A stretch of DNA of 45,720 nucleotides, taken from the NCBI GenBank assembly GCA_900320185.1, contig ONRD01000016.1, positions 1 to 45,720 of the forward strand. Reading direction: 5' to 3'. The notes beneath the pieces are model-generated. The model saw nothing but the letters and a program-made list of their open reading frames with translations, made no database searches and was not told the DNA's origin. The position numbers and the translations under genes were made by a program. Of this stretch, positions 15,989 through 23,539 are shown in pieces (position 1 is the first letter of the stretch; the number at the start of each line of letters is the position of its first letter). This stretch comes from an uncultured Bacteroidales bacterium (GTDB lineage: Bacteria > Bacteroidota > Bacteroidia > Bacteroidales > UBA932).

Positions 15989-17248
15989 TTAATAGACATA
16001 TTCCCTGCCTTGCAGCATCCGCAGGCAGGCCATGACGGCCCCACACGACTGGACGTAGTGCACGGCCTTGTGGTAGGTGTTGTCGCGGCTGCGGCACTCT
16101 TCCATCAGTCCGCCGGAGTCGAAGACGTACTGGAGCATGTCACGGATGATGGGGTCGGCCGCTTCGTGGCCCTTGACTTTCAGGATGGCGCCGATGATGT
16201 GCGGGCTGCCGACCGTCCAGAACGCCCCCCACTGGTAGATGCCCGTGGGATAGACGCAGTTCCCGCTCTCCCAGACCTGCTCGGGTTTGTAGTAGTATTT
16301 TTCCGGGACGTACTTGTAGAATCCGTGGGACTGCAGTTCATCGTTGTACCGGTAAAAACTCTCGACGACCTTCTTTGCCGTCTTGCCGGTGATGAGGCCG
16401 CAGGAGACGGCGTAGCCGGCGGCCATCACGTCGTACTGCCCGCTGCAAAGGCCGTCCGACGCTTTGAGGTACTCCCCGGTCCAGAAGGTTCGGACGAAGT
16501 TGTCCTTGACCCCCTTGGCGACCTCGTCGAAAGCCTTCGGGCTCGCACCCACCGCCTTGCAGAGCCTGGAGGCGCGCACGGCCGCATCATAGAAAAGCAC
16601 GGAGCAGTAGGCCAGGTGGCCGGTCATGTGGATGGAGTCGTGGAAGCCGAAGCCCACCCGGTTGAAGTCTTCCGCGCACCAGGCCAGGCCGTCCCGCCGG
16701 TCGGTATTCACCACCAGTTTTTCAAGGTAGGGAAGCTCTTCCCTGACGAACGCCTTGTCACCGGACAGGTCGTAGATCAGCGAGGCGATGAAGACCATGA
16801 ATGCGTTGCCGTCCAGGGCGGGCCGGTCGGTCCCTTCCATCCAGGCGGGCGAGCCGTCCTCGTTGAGCAGGTCGGGGACCTGCCAGGCCGCCCTTCCCTC
16901 CGTGGCGATGTGCGCCTTGTAGAAGTAATACACCTGTTTGATGTCCTCGACGGGAATCTGGCCCGTCAGGCATCCGTAGTAGTAATCGCGCGTATAGACG
17001 CCCAGGTACCATCCCCCGTCGGGGCGCACGTATTTCATTCCCTTGAAGGGGCCCTCCTCGGTCACCGTGGCCGTGGCCTCGTCGATGCAGGTCTTGGACA
17101 GGGCTTCCATGTATTCCTGCGCGGCGTCCAGGGAGGCGCGGTAGGCTTCCCAGGCGGCCTTCTGATCCTGGCCAGCTGCCCGGGAGGGGAGGATGGCAGC
17201 CACGACCGCAATCGCCATTCCCAGGATGTATGCGTGGCGTATCTTCAT
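15989..17248 (-). CDS. Secreted six-hairpin (alpha/alpha) glycosidase-like protein (419 aa)
   Basis: The signal peptide MKIRHAYILGMAIAVVAAIL ends near SRAAGQ. The mature protein consists of helix pairs with the aromatic and acidic loops of an (alpha/alpha)6 barrel: RPDGGWYLGVYTRDYYYGCL, AWMEGTDRPALDGNAFMVF, DGLAWCAEDFNRVGFGFHDS, and ENGNCVYPTGIY-like WESGNCVYPTGIYQWGAFW near the C-terminus. This fold is shared by GH families such as GH15, GH37, GH63, GH88 and GH125. None of their signatures matches well enough to name a family. TRD and CAED are candidate acidic catalytic residues. It lies between the TIM-barrel lipoprotein (9 nt) and GH92 (20 nt), so co-expression is nearly certain. Confidence 0.75.
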   Translation of the reverse strand: MKIRHAYILGMAIAVVAAILPSRAAGQDQKAAWEAYRASLDAAQEYMEALSKTCIDEATATVTEEGPFKGMKYVRPDGGWYLGVYTRDYYYGCLTGQIPVEDIKQVYYFYKAHIATEGRAAWQVPDLLNEDGSPAWMEGTDRPALDGNAFMVFIASLIYDLSGDKAFVREELPYLEKLVVNTDRRDGLAWCAEDFNRVGFGFHDSIHMTGHLAYCSVLFYDAAVRASRLCKAVGASPKAFDEVAKGVKDNFVRTFWTGEYLKASDGLCSGQYDVMAAGYAVSCGLITGKTAKKVVESFYRYNDELQSHGFYKYVPEKYYYKPEQVWESGNCVYPTGIYQWGAFWTVGSPHIIGAILKVKGHEAADPIIRDMLQYVFDSGGLMEECRSRDNTYHKAVHYVQSCGAVMACLRMLQGREYVY

Positions 17249-17257
17249 GTCAATCAG

Positions 17258-18757
17258 TTATTTCAAGCGGAAGATCGCGCAGTCGCCCTTGCCGAGCACG
17301 TAGGAATGCAGCTTGTCGTCTTCCAGGGAGACCAGCTCCCCGTCGCTCTCGATGCGTTTGACTCCGGAGACCGAGAACTTTATCTTGTAGGTGAAGACGG
17401 AACTTATGCTGTGGTTGACCAGCATCAGGTACCTGTGGCTTCCGTTCTCGATGAGGGAAACCACCGCACCGTTGTTTCCTGTGTCCAGCATGGAGACTCC
17501 TTCCGGGAGTTTCGTCATCGGGGTCGTTCCCTTCGGGACGGAACCCGATTTCCCAGCCTGGACGACGCTCAGGACCTTTCCTCCTACCCAGACGTCGGCA
17601 CGCTTCTGGAGTTCTTCGTTCATCAGCTTGACAAGGTTGTAGACTTCGGTCTTGTTGCCGTTGAGGTTGATCGGAGCGTCATGGAAGTTCCAGCCGATCT
17701 GGGGTGGGTTCCAGTAGGTGAAATACTGGAGCACCTGCGCCCCGTAGGCCAGGTCCGTGTAGAGCTGGAAGCGGAGCGAAGCCATCGTGGGAATGGGATA
17801 GGGGTCGTGGGAAGTGGAAAGGGTGAATGCCCAGAACGGGAGTCCTGCTTCGGCCGAAACTTTCGAAATGATCTCAAGGTTCTGCCAGAAGTCGGGCCTG
17901 ATGCCGCCGGACATCACCGGATAGTGGTCGAAAGAGACCATCGGCAAGCGTACCTGGCGGATGAATTCCCGGACATATTCCTCATAGGTTCCCCCAAGGT
18001 GGGCCTCTCCGGCATAGGTAGGATTGAGGTTGAGGTACATCGGGTGCTCGGAGTCCACGGCCCTGATCCTGTCGGCCCAGGCGGCCAGGGCGGGGAAGTC
18101 GGCGATGACAGGCTCGTCCCTGAGGAAGTAGCCGTAGAGGGCCGGCTCATCCTTCACGGCTTTCACGACACCTTCCGGGTCGGAAGAAAGCTCTCCGCAC
18201 ATCAGTATGTTCTTGATGCCGGCCTGGTCGGCGGCCTTCAGTGCCGCCTGTGCCTGGGCAAGGGTGGAGGTGTGCGTGAAACTTATGTGGAAACCGGCTT
18301 CCTTGAGTTCCCTGTACCTGGCGACCGAAGTGTAGTCCGCCGGGATGCTGTACCATGCCAGGATCGGGATCTCATTCTTGCAGACCAGATAATCCTTCTG
18401 TGCCTTGACCTTCACCTTGATGTCCTTGGAAGCGTTCAGGCAGGAGACGGTTACGACGGTTTCGCCGACACCTGTCCCGGTTATCTCTCCCTTGGCGACG
18501 GTGGCTACCTTCGTATCGGCCGACTTCCACTCGAGCGGCGGCAGGTCCGGGGAGTCCGGCACGGCCCCGGCCTTAACGGTCGTCTTTTCTCCTACGACGA
18601 GTTCAACGCTGCCTTTGTCCACCTTGATGGATGACACGACGAGTTCGGCACGCGTCTCCTCTTTCCCGCTGCATCCTGCAGAGGCGGAGGCGAGGGCTGA
18701 AAGGGACAGAATGGCCGCAATGCAGGCCAGTTTTCTTAAGAAATGGTCAGGAATCAT
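17258..18757 (-). CDS. Lipoprotein with Big2 domain and TIM-barrel glycoside-hydrolase-like domain (499 aa)
   Basis: The start is placed at ATG 18755-18757 (MIPDHFLRKLACIAAILSLS; lipid Cys29). The open frame reaches back to 18889, but that extension would cross the terminator and the repeat. Residues about 38-118 are a Big2 domain closely similar to the one in the SGNH lipoprotein. Residues about 128-420 look like a TIM barrel: PILAWYSIPADY, GYFLRDEP (Glu215), MYLNLNPTYAGE, VSFDHYPV and QVLQYFTYWNPPQIGWNFHD. The x-DEP strand end is typical of retaining clan-A glycosidases, where Glu is the acid/base. The final 80 residues form a beta-sandwich. I cannot name a GH family. It is the first gene after the bidirectional terminator and heads the enzyme operon. 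Confidence 0.78.
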   Translation of the reverse strand: MIPDHFLRKLACIAAILSLSALASASAGCSGKEETRAELVVSSIKVDKGSVELVVGEKTTVKAGAVPDSPDLPPLEWKSADTKVATVAKGEITGTGVGETVVTVSCLNASKDIKVKVKAQKDYLVCKNEIPILAWYSIPADYTSVARYRELKEAGFHISFTHTSTLAQAQAALKAADQAGIKNILMCGELSSDPEGVVKAVKDEPALYGYFLRDEPVIADFPALAAWADRIRAVDSEHPMYLNLNPTYAGEAHLGGTYEEYVREFIRQVRLPMVSFDHYPVMSGGIRPDFWQNLEIISKVSAEAGLPFWAFTLSTSHDPYPIPTMASLRFQLYTDLAYGAQVLQYFTYWNPPQIGWNFHDAPINLNGNKTEVYNLVKLMNEELQKRADVWVGGKVLSVVQAGKSGSVPKGTTPMTKLPEGVSMLDTGNNGAVVSLIENGSHRYLMLVNHSISSVFTYKIKFSVSGVKRIESDGELVSLEDDKLHSYVLGKGDCAIFRLK

Positions 18758-18817
18758 TGTTTCCGAGTCTGGTTTAACGGATTTGGTATCGTAGGATAAA
18801 GTTATGAATAATCTTTC

Positions 18818-18856
18818 AAAAAGGGAAGCCCAAGACAGGCATGGGCTTCCTTTTTT
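18818..18856. terminator. Bidirectional Rho-independent terminator
   Basis: GGAAGCCCA (18824-18832) pairs perfectly with TGGGCTTCC (18842-18850) around a 9-nt loop. It is bounded by AAAAA (18818-18822) on one side and TTTTTT (18851-18856) on the other. It would end leftward transcription coming from the SusCD-lipoprotein operon. The enzyme genes to the left therefore need readthrough or their own promoter; no convincing one is visible at 18758-18817. Confidence 0.8.
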
Positions 18857-18874
18857 CAGGATGAAATCTCCAGG

Positions 18875-18959
18875 AAGGCCTGGTTGCATTTCCTGTATGA
18901 ATCAGCCTGTTTACTATGGCAGGCCTTCCGGAGAAATCGTTCTATGGTCAATGTACGAA
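18875..18959. repeat. 85-bp dispersed repeat, copy A
   Basis: This shares 81 of 85 bases with 28893-28977. It contains the inverted repeat GGAAGGCCTG (18873-18882, starting just outside the repeat) and CAGGCCTTCC (18920-18929). The flanking TCTCC and GGAGA extend the stem with one bulge. It lies between the stop of the DUF4998 lipoprotein gene, whose last four codons it overlaps, and the bidirectional terminator. Confidence 0.9.
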
Positions 18960-20240
18960 CTTGTTCCGTTCTTCCAGCGAGGTGAATGTGCCTCTCAGGG
19001 TAATCTCGGCAAGGACGAAGACCTGGTTGAAAGACTCTTCCTCGGTCTTTCCGTAGGTGCTGAACATCTCCTGCAGGACCATGCGGAAATAGCGGACCGG
19101 GATCTTGGGGTCTGTAACCTTGTCGTTAGGAACGAACTTGTAGACGTTGTGGTTGATCCAGTAATCGTTGTCTTCGGCAGTTACAGGACCCGGAGTTCCG
19201 TCCGGCAGGTATCCGGAGGGCTTGGGTGCCTGGAACTCGCCTATGAGGGTCCAGCCGTCGAAGCTTCCGTCAACGTTGGGAGTTGTCCCTCCCCACACCT
19301 GGAAGTTGCGCAGGCCGCTTCCGTCATAAGTCTCATAGGGTACGCGGTGCCAGATCTGCATCTCCGAGAGAGTGACCGTGTAGCCCAGGTCGATGCTGAA
19401 CCGGGTGTTCCTTGGATAGACCCACTGGGGCGATGCCCAGATGTCTCCGGTGTTGTTGTTCCAGAGGGCATAGAGATCGAGGCTCCATCCGCCGTAGCGG
19501 GGTGTATCTCCGGGAAGTCCGCAGTACTGCCATGTGTTCTTGGGCAGGTCGATCACTTCAATCTCGAGGGGGGCAGTATACTCTACCCACTCGCCCGGGA
19601 TCTCGTCGACTCCCCGGTCCGGTTTGTAGACGCAGCGGATCCTGTAGGGTTCGCCGTTCTTGAAATCCATGATCTGGACGGACTTCGCACCGGGTTCCAC
19701 TATCACGGTCTTCTCCTCCCCGGAGGTGGAGGTGTAGGAGATCTCGCAGTACTGGAGGTCGGCGACCGTGGAAGAAAGGTTGAAGTTGGCGCAGGTAGTC
19801 GTCAGCATCGCGGCGGAGGTTATCTCCTTCAGGCTCTTGGAGGTCAGGTATTTGTCGCCATAGGGAATGCCTGTCTGTTCCGTGACGACCGACCTGTTCC
19901 CGTGGGCGTCGTAGGTGTAGATCTGGAATGAATATGCGGTTTCCTCCAGGTTGTCCAGGATTACCCTTGCGGTGTCCTCGACGCTGGTCATGTCGACATC
20001 GAGGGAGTCAAGTCCGCCGTTCCAGAACAGGCGGGCCTTCACCACGCTGGGGTCTATGGTCTTCGGCCAGCAGAGCTCCAGTTTGTTGTAGCCTCTGCGC
20101 ACGATCAGGGTGTCCACTTTCTGCGGATACTTAAGGCCGCCGGGCACTACAAAATCCTTGTAGATGTCGTCCTGCTTCATGCAGGAGAAGAGGCAGGCGG
20201 CGAGAATTCCGGCAAATACAATGTATAATGCTTTTTTCAT
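18948..20240 (-). CDS. Discoidin-type SusE-position lipoprotein (DUF4998/DUF5000-like, 430 aa)
   Basis: A lipoprotein signal (MKKALYIVFAGILAAC, or Cys20 of LFSC) precedes a DUF4998-like region (about residues 30-220: GGLKYPQKVDTLIVRRGYNK, ARLFWNGGLDSLDVDM, YSFQIYTYDAHGNRSV). A C-terminal F5/8-type (discoidin) beta-sandwich follows (about 235-420: RFSIDLGYTVTLSEMQIWHR, RNFQVWGGTTPNVDGSFDGW). Such proteins take the place of SusE/SusF surface glycan-binding lipoproteins in many Bacteroidetes loci. The start is 7 nt after the preceding stop. The last codons coincide with copy A of the dispersed repeat. It is predicted to sit on the outer membrane surface and bind the target glycan. Confidence 0.85.
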   Translation of the reverse strand: MKKALYIVFAGILAACLFSCMKQDDIYKDFVVPGGLKYPQKVDTLIVRRGYNKLELCWPKTIDPSVVKARLFWNGGLDSLDVDMTSVEDTARVILDNLEETAYSFQIYTYDAHGNRSVVTEQTGIPYGDKYLTSKSLKEITSAAMLTTTCANFNLSSTVADLQYCEISYTSTSGEEKTVIVEPGAKSVQIMDFKNGEPYRIRCVYKPDRGVDEIPGEWVEYTAPLEIEVIDLPKNTWQYCGLPGDTPRYGGWSLDLYALWNNNTGDIWASPQWVYPRNTRFSIDLGYTVTLSEMQIWHRVPYETYDGSGLRNFQVWGGTTPNVDGSFDGWTLIGEFQAPKPSGYLPDGTPGPVTAEDNDYWINHNVYKFVPNDKVTDPKIPVRYFRMVLQEMFSTYGKTEEESFNQVFVLAEITLRGTFTSLEERNKFVH

Positions 20241-20247
20241 GGCTCAG

Positions 20248-21579
20248 CTATTGTTTGTTTGGATCTTGGTAGTATTGGTCCCTCTCGTCCTTGTTGGGCA
20301 TCTGGCCGTGGAGGACAAGTTCCCCGATCACGTACTGGGCTTTGGGCTCGAAATCGGGATCGGCACCCAGCCGCTGTGCATAGGAGCCGTAAGTGTCCAG
20401 CAGTTTCAAGCGTATGAAACGTGCCGGCTTGTTGGGATCGGGAATCTCTTCAGTCTGGACGAATTCGAATTCATTGGTGTTCCACCAGTATTCGTGGTCT
20501 TCGTTGGTCACCGTTCCCGGTAGGCCGTCCTCGTCGTAGCCTGAAGGCTTGAAAGGAACGAAGTCGCCTAGCAGGTACCAGCTGTCGTCCCATGAGCCGT
20601 CTCCGTTGGGTTCCATGCTGCCCCAGATCTGGAAGTGGCGGACTCCGGCGCCTGAGTATTCCTCATAGACGCGGTGGAACATCTGGGCACGGGAGAATAT
20701 TGCCGTATAACCAAGGTCGATGGTGATCCAGATTATCCTGGGACCGTTAGGGGTCGCCCAGGTATTCATGTCGCCATGGTAGTTGCCGTCCCACATGTGG
20801 GAGGGGTCATACCAGTTCCAGAGGCCTTCTGCCGGCTGGTTGGTGTCGCCGGGAAGCGGCAGGACCTTCCATGTGCTGGTAGGGAGCTTGATTTCCTCGA
20901 AGGGTTCAAGCTGGCGGTAGAGGGTGTCTGAAATGTTCCCCCAGCGGTCGCGGAGGTAGACTCCGTACAGCATGGGCTTGGATTCCAGGCCTCTTCGTGC
21001 CAGTACGATCTCCTCAGCCGATGTGTGGAAGGTGTAGAGGTCTTCCCATTCAATTTCAGCCGCGGGCTTCCCGTCATCGGTGACGAGGGAGTCCTGGATC
21101 AGGACCACGGCAAGGGCAGCGTTGGAAGGATTACCGTCAAGCGTGACCTTGACTCCGCCGAAAGTGGCCTCGATGTCGAAATTGACTGCCTGGACGGGAG
21201 GGGTCATCGGAGTGAACGAGACCGTCGAACCGCCGGACAGTTTCCCGTTCTTTCCGACGCTGTATAGCGTGGCCTTCCTTTCGGCCGTGTCGCCGAAACC
21301 TTCGACCACAAGGGAATCCACGAAGCGGGAAGCCATGCTTTCGCAGGTTTCTCCGTTCCGTTCGAAGACTGCCTTCACACCCATCAGGTTGTCATCGTTG
21401 GGGATGGTGAAGCGAATTATCGCGCCGCCCGGCTTGCTTTCCACGCTCGTGACCGTGGCGGCCTTCGGGGCAGGTGCGCTTTCGTCGATCTGGTCGATCC
21501 TGCCTAGTTCCTCACAGGAAGCGAGGAAGGCAAGGACGGACAGGCAGGTCGAAGCAAAGGTTATGATGTTCTTGTGCAT
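20248..21579 (-). CDS. Discoidin-type surface lipoprotein (DUF4959/DUF5126/DUF5000-like, 443 aa)
   Basis: A signal peptide with lipobox at Cys22 (FLASC) leads into a DUF4959-like Ig domain (about residues 35-125: PKAATVTSVESKPGGAIIRF). A DUF5126-like domain follows (about 130-225), then a C-terminal discoidin/DUF5000-like domain (about 240-430: IIWITIDLGYTAIFSRAQMF, VRHFQIWGSMEPNGDGSWDD). Its C-terminal domain matches that of the following gene in layout (LGYT, W-G-x-x-PN-x-DGS, KPSGY-DG-PG-VT-ED), so the two are probably an old duplication. The gene lies 20 nt after susD. It is inferred to be a cell-surface glycan-binding partner of SusD. Confidence 0.87.
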   Translation of the reverse strand: MHKNIITFASTCLSVLAFLASCEELGRIDQIDESAPAPKAATVTSVESKPGGAIIRFTIPNDDNLMGVKAVFERNGETCESMASRFVDSLVVEGFGDTAERKATLYSVGKNGKLSGGSTVSFTPMTPPVQAVNFDIEATFGGVKVTLDGNPSNAALAVVLIQDSLVTDDGKPAAEIEWEDLYTFHTSAEEIVLARRGLESKPMLYGVYLRDRWGNISDTLYRQLEPFEEIKLPTSTWKVLPLPGDTNQPAEGLWNWYDPSHMWDGNYHGDMNTWATPNGPRIIWITIDLGYTAIFSRAQMFHRVYEEYSGAGVRHFQIWGSMEPNGDGSWDDSWYLLGDFVPFKPSGYDEDGLPGTVTNEDHEYWWNTNEFEFVQTEEIPDPNKPARFIRLKLLDTYGSYAQRLGADPDFEPKAQYVIGELVLHGQMPNKDERDQYYQDPNKQ

Positions 21580-21599
21580 AGTGCTTTTCTTTTATATGG

Positions 21600-23525
21600 T
21601 TACCATCCCAGGTTCTGGACCAGGTTGGGATTGACGTCGATGTCGCTGGTGGCAATAGGCCAGAAGTAGTCCCTGACGCGGAAAGGAGGGACATCGTAGA
21701 TTTCCACCTTCTTGTAGTACAACGCCCTGTTGCTCATCTTGGCGGAGTTCCACCCATAGATGCCCTTGGCATACTCCGCCGGAGCTGTCTTCCACCTGCG
21801 GAGGTCCCAGAAGCGCTGTCCTTCGAAGGCGAGTTCATTGAGGCGCTCCCTCTGGATGATCTCCCTCATCCCGAGCTGGCTCTTGTAGAAACCGGGCGCA
21901 TTGGAGTACTCGTCCCAGCTCTCCTGTACGGAAGGGATGCCCGCACGCTCGCGGACGAGGTTGATGTACTTGAACATCTCCGCCGAATTGGGACCGTTGG
22001 GGCCTTCCGCCTCGTTGATTGCCTCGGCATAAAGCAGATAGAGGTCGGCCAGGCGGAGGATGGGCCACTGGTAAGCGGGAGAAGACCATGAGTTCTGCGA
22101 GACAATGCGCATCTCCCAGCTTGAATACTTCTTGCAGTGGTATCCCGAGAGCGCCGTAAGGTTGCGTCCCCTGGAGACATAGGGAATCTCCCCGGGAGCG
22201 GGGTTGTTCCTGTTGGGGCCGAACCAGAGGCTGCCGTCGAAACCGAGGTCTGCGTAGAAGCGAGGCTCGCGGTCGAAATTGAATTCCGCGGTCTGGTAGT
22301 CTTCCTTCATCTTCCAGACTTCATCCCCGGAGACCCTGCGGATCGCCGTCGGGTCGACACCGGAGCGTTCGCGGTCGTTTTCGACTGGAAGTCCGTGCTT
22401 GGTGTAGAACTGGTCCGCAATCTTCATCGGGACATAGACATAGTCACCGCGAATGACGATGTCGGGGAACTGTTCCGGATTCAGTTTGATCGAAGTACGG
22501 TCCTGACGGCTGGACCAGTAACCGTAGCTGCCGCTCTGGGTGTTCATCCAGATGTCTTCGTTGTTCCAGTCGTCCGTGAGCAGTTCGCGCAGGTCGAGTT
22601 CCTTGATGATGATAGGGTTGGCGCGGAGTGATCCGCGGTAGTAGTAGAGTTCCTTGCTGGCTTCGTGGCAGAGGTCGATCGCCTCCTTGCAGGCCTGCAC
22701 GGCGTAGGTCCACCTTTCTGCAATCTGCTGCTCGGTCTTGTCCGGGAACAGGCGGACTCCACGGTTGTCGACGAGGGTCTGCATGTCCTTGTTGCCGTTG
22801 AACAGCGGACTTGCTGCGTAGACGGCTATCTTGGCCTTGATCGTCGCGGCGATAGGCTTGGTGATCCTGCCCCATTCTTCGCGGGACTGTTCCTTGGCCG
22901 GAAGACCCGGCAGGGCTTCGTCGATCAGGTCGAGGCAGAAGTCGAAGCATTCGTCGATCGGGTCGCGGTAGACCTTCACTTCATCCACGTCCGCACTTAC
23001 GGGGAGACTTTCATGGATAAGCACCACGGGCCCGAAACGGCGGATGAGCTGGAAGGTGTAGTAGGCTTTCAGCACCTTTGCCTCGGCGACCCATTGTTCC
23101 TTCTCCCAGCGGGGGATGTCAGGGACTTCGTCTATCCGCTCGATAAGCGTGTTGCAGTAGCGGAAAGCCTGGTACATGCTGCCCCAGATATAACTTATGG
23201 GGGCGTTGGCGCTCTGCTGCCCGAAGGCGATGCGCTGCATCTCAGGATGCCAGATCGTGGTTTCCCACATGCTGCTCCAGAGCTCGTCGCCGCCCAGCAT
23301 GGCCGGGTCTGCGTCGAAGTTGCCGTCGGCGGGCATGAAGGAATAGCAGGAATACAGCCATTTGATGGCTGTGGAACGCATGTTGAACGACATGTCCACG
23401 GTGGCGATGCCATCGTCCGGGACGATGTCCAGGTACTTGTTGCAGGAGACCGTAGCCACGGATGCCCCGATGAGGACCAGAGTTCCGGCCACAAGCGTCG
23501 TTATCTTGTTTTTCAGTGTTTTCAT
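21600..23525 (-). CDS. SusD/RagB-family nutrient-binding lipoprotein (641 aa)
   Basis: This is an outer-membrane lipoprotein that caps the SusC channel and binds the oligosaccharide. The start is taken at ATG 23523-23525 because GGAGGAG stands about 8 nt upstream, which is unusual for a phylum that rarely uses Shine-Dalgarno sites. The in-frame ATG at 23540 overlaps the SusC stop. The lipobox is at Cys28 (ATVSC) and is followed by NKYLDIVPDDG, a typical SusD opening. Helical TPR-like units follow (WLYSCYSFMPADG; YIWGSMYQAFRYCNTLIERI; VAEAKVLKAYYTFQLIRRFG). The conserved C-terminal block is LADLYLLYAEAINEAEGPNG, then IIQRERLNELAFEGQRFWDL. Confidence 0.95.
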   Translation of the reverse strand: MKTLKNKITTLVAGTLVLIGASVATVSCNKYLDIVPDDGIATVDMSFNMRSTAIKWLYSCYSFMPADGNFDADPAMLGGDELWSSMWETTIWHPEMQRIAFGQQSANAPISYIWGSMYQAFRYCNTLIERIDEVPDIPRWEKEQWVAEAKVLKAYYTFQLIRRFGPVVLIHESLPVSADVDEVKVYRDPIDECFDFCLDLIDEALPGLPAKEQSREEWGRITKPIAATIKAKIAVYAASPLFNGNKDMQTLVDNRGVRLFPDKTEQQIAERWTYAVQACKEAIDLCHEASKELYYYRGSLRANPIIIKELDLRELLTDDWNNEDIWMNTQSGSYGYWSSRQDRTSIKLNPEQFPDIVIRGDYVYVPMKIADQFYTKHGLPVENDRERSGVDPTAIRRVSGDEVWKMKEDYQTAEFNFDREPRFYADLGFDGSLWFGPNRNNPAPGEIPYVSRGRNLTALSGYHCKKYSSWEMRIVSQNSWSSPAYQWPILRLADLYLLYAEAINEAEGPNGPNSAEMFKYINLVRERAGIPSVQESWDEYSNAPGFYKSQLGMREIIQRERLNELAFEGQRFWDLRRWKTAPAEYAKGIYGWNSAKMSNRALYYKKVEIYDVPPFRVRDYFWPIATSDIDVNPNLVQNLGW

Positions 23526-23539
23526 TTCCGTCTCCTCCA

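Noticed and set aside
15969-16097. N-terminal extension of the GH92 protein
   Set aside because: It overlaps the six-hairpin gene and lacks a signal peptide; a normal one starts at 15968.
16010-18634. 874-codon rightward frame opposite the glycosidase genes
   Set aside because: It spans two well-supported leftward genes and their junction, and its residues look like reversed-codon shadow.
18758-18889. N-terminal extension of the TIM-barrel lipoprotein
   Set aside because: It would cross the bidirectional terminator and reach into the 85-bp repeat. The signal peptide begins at ATG 18757.
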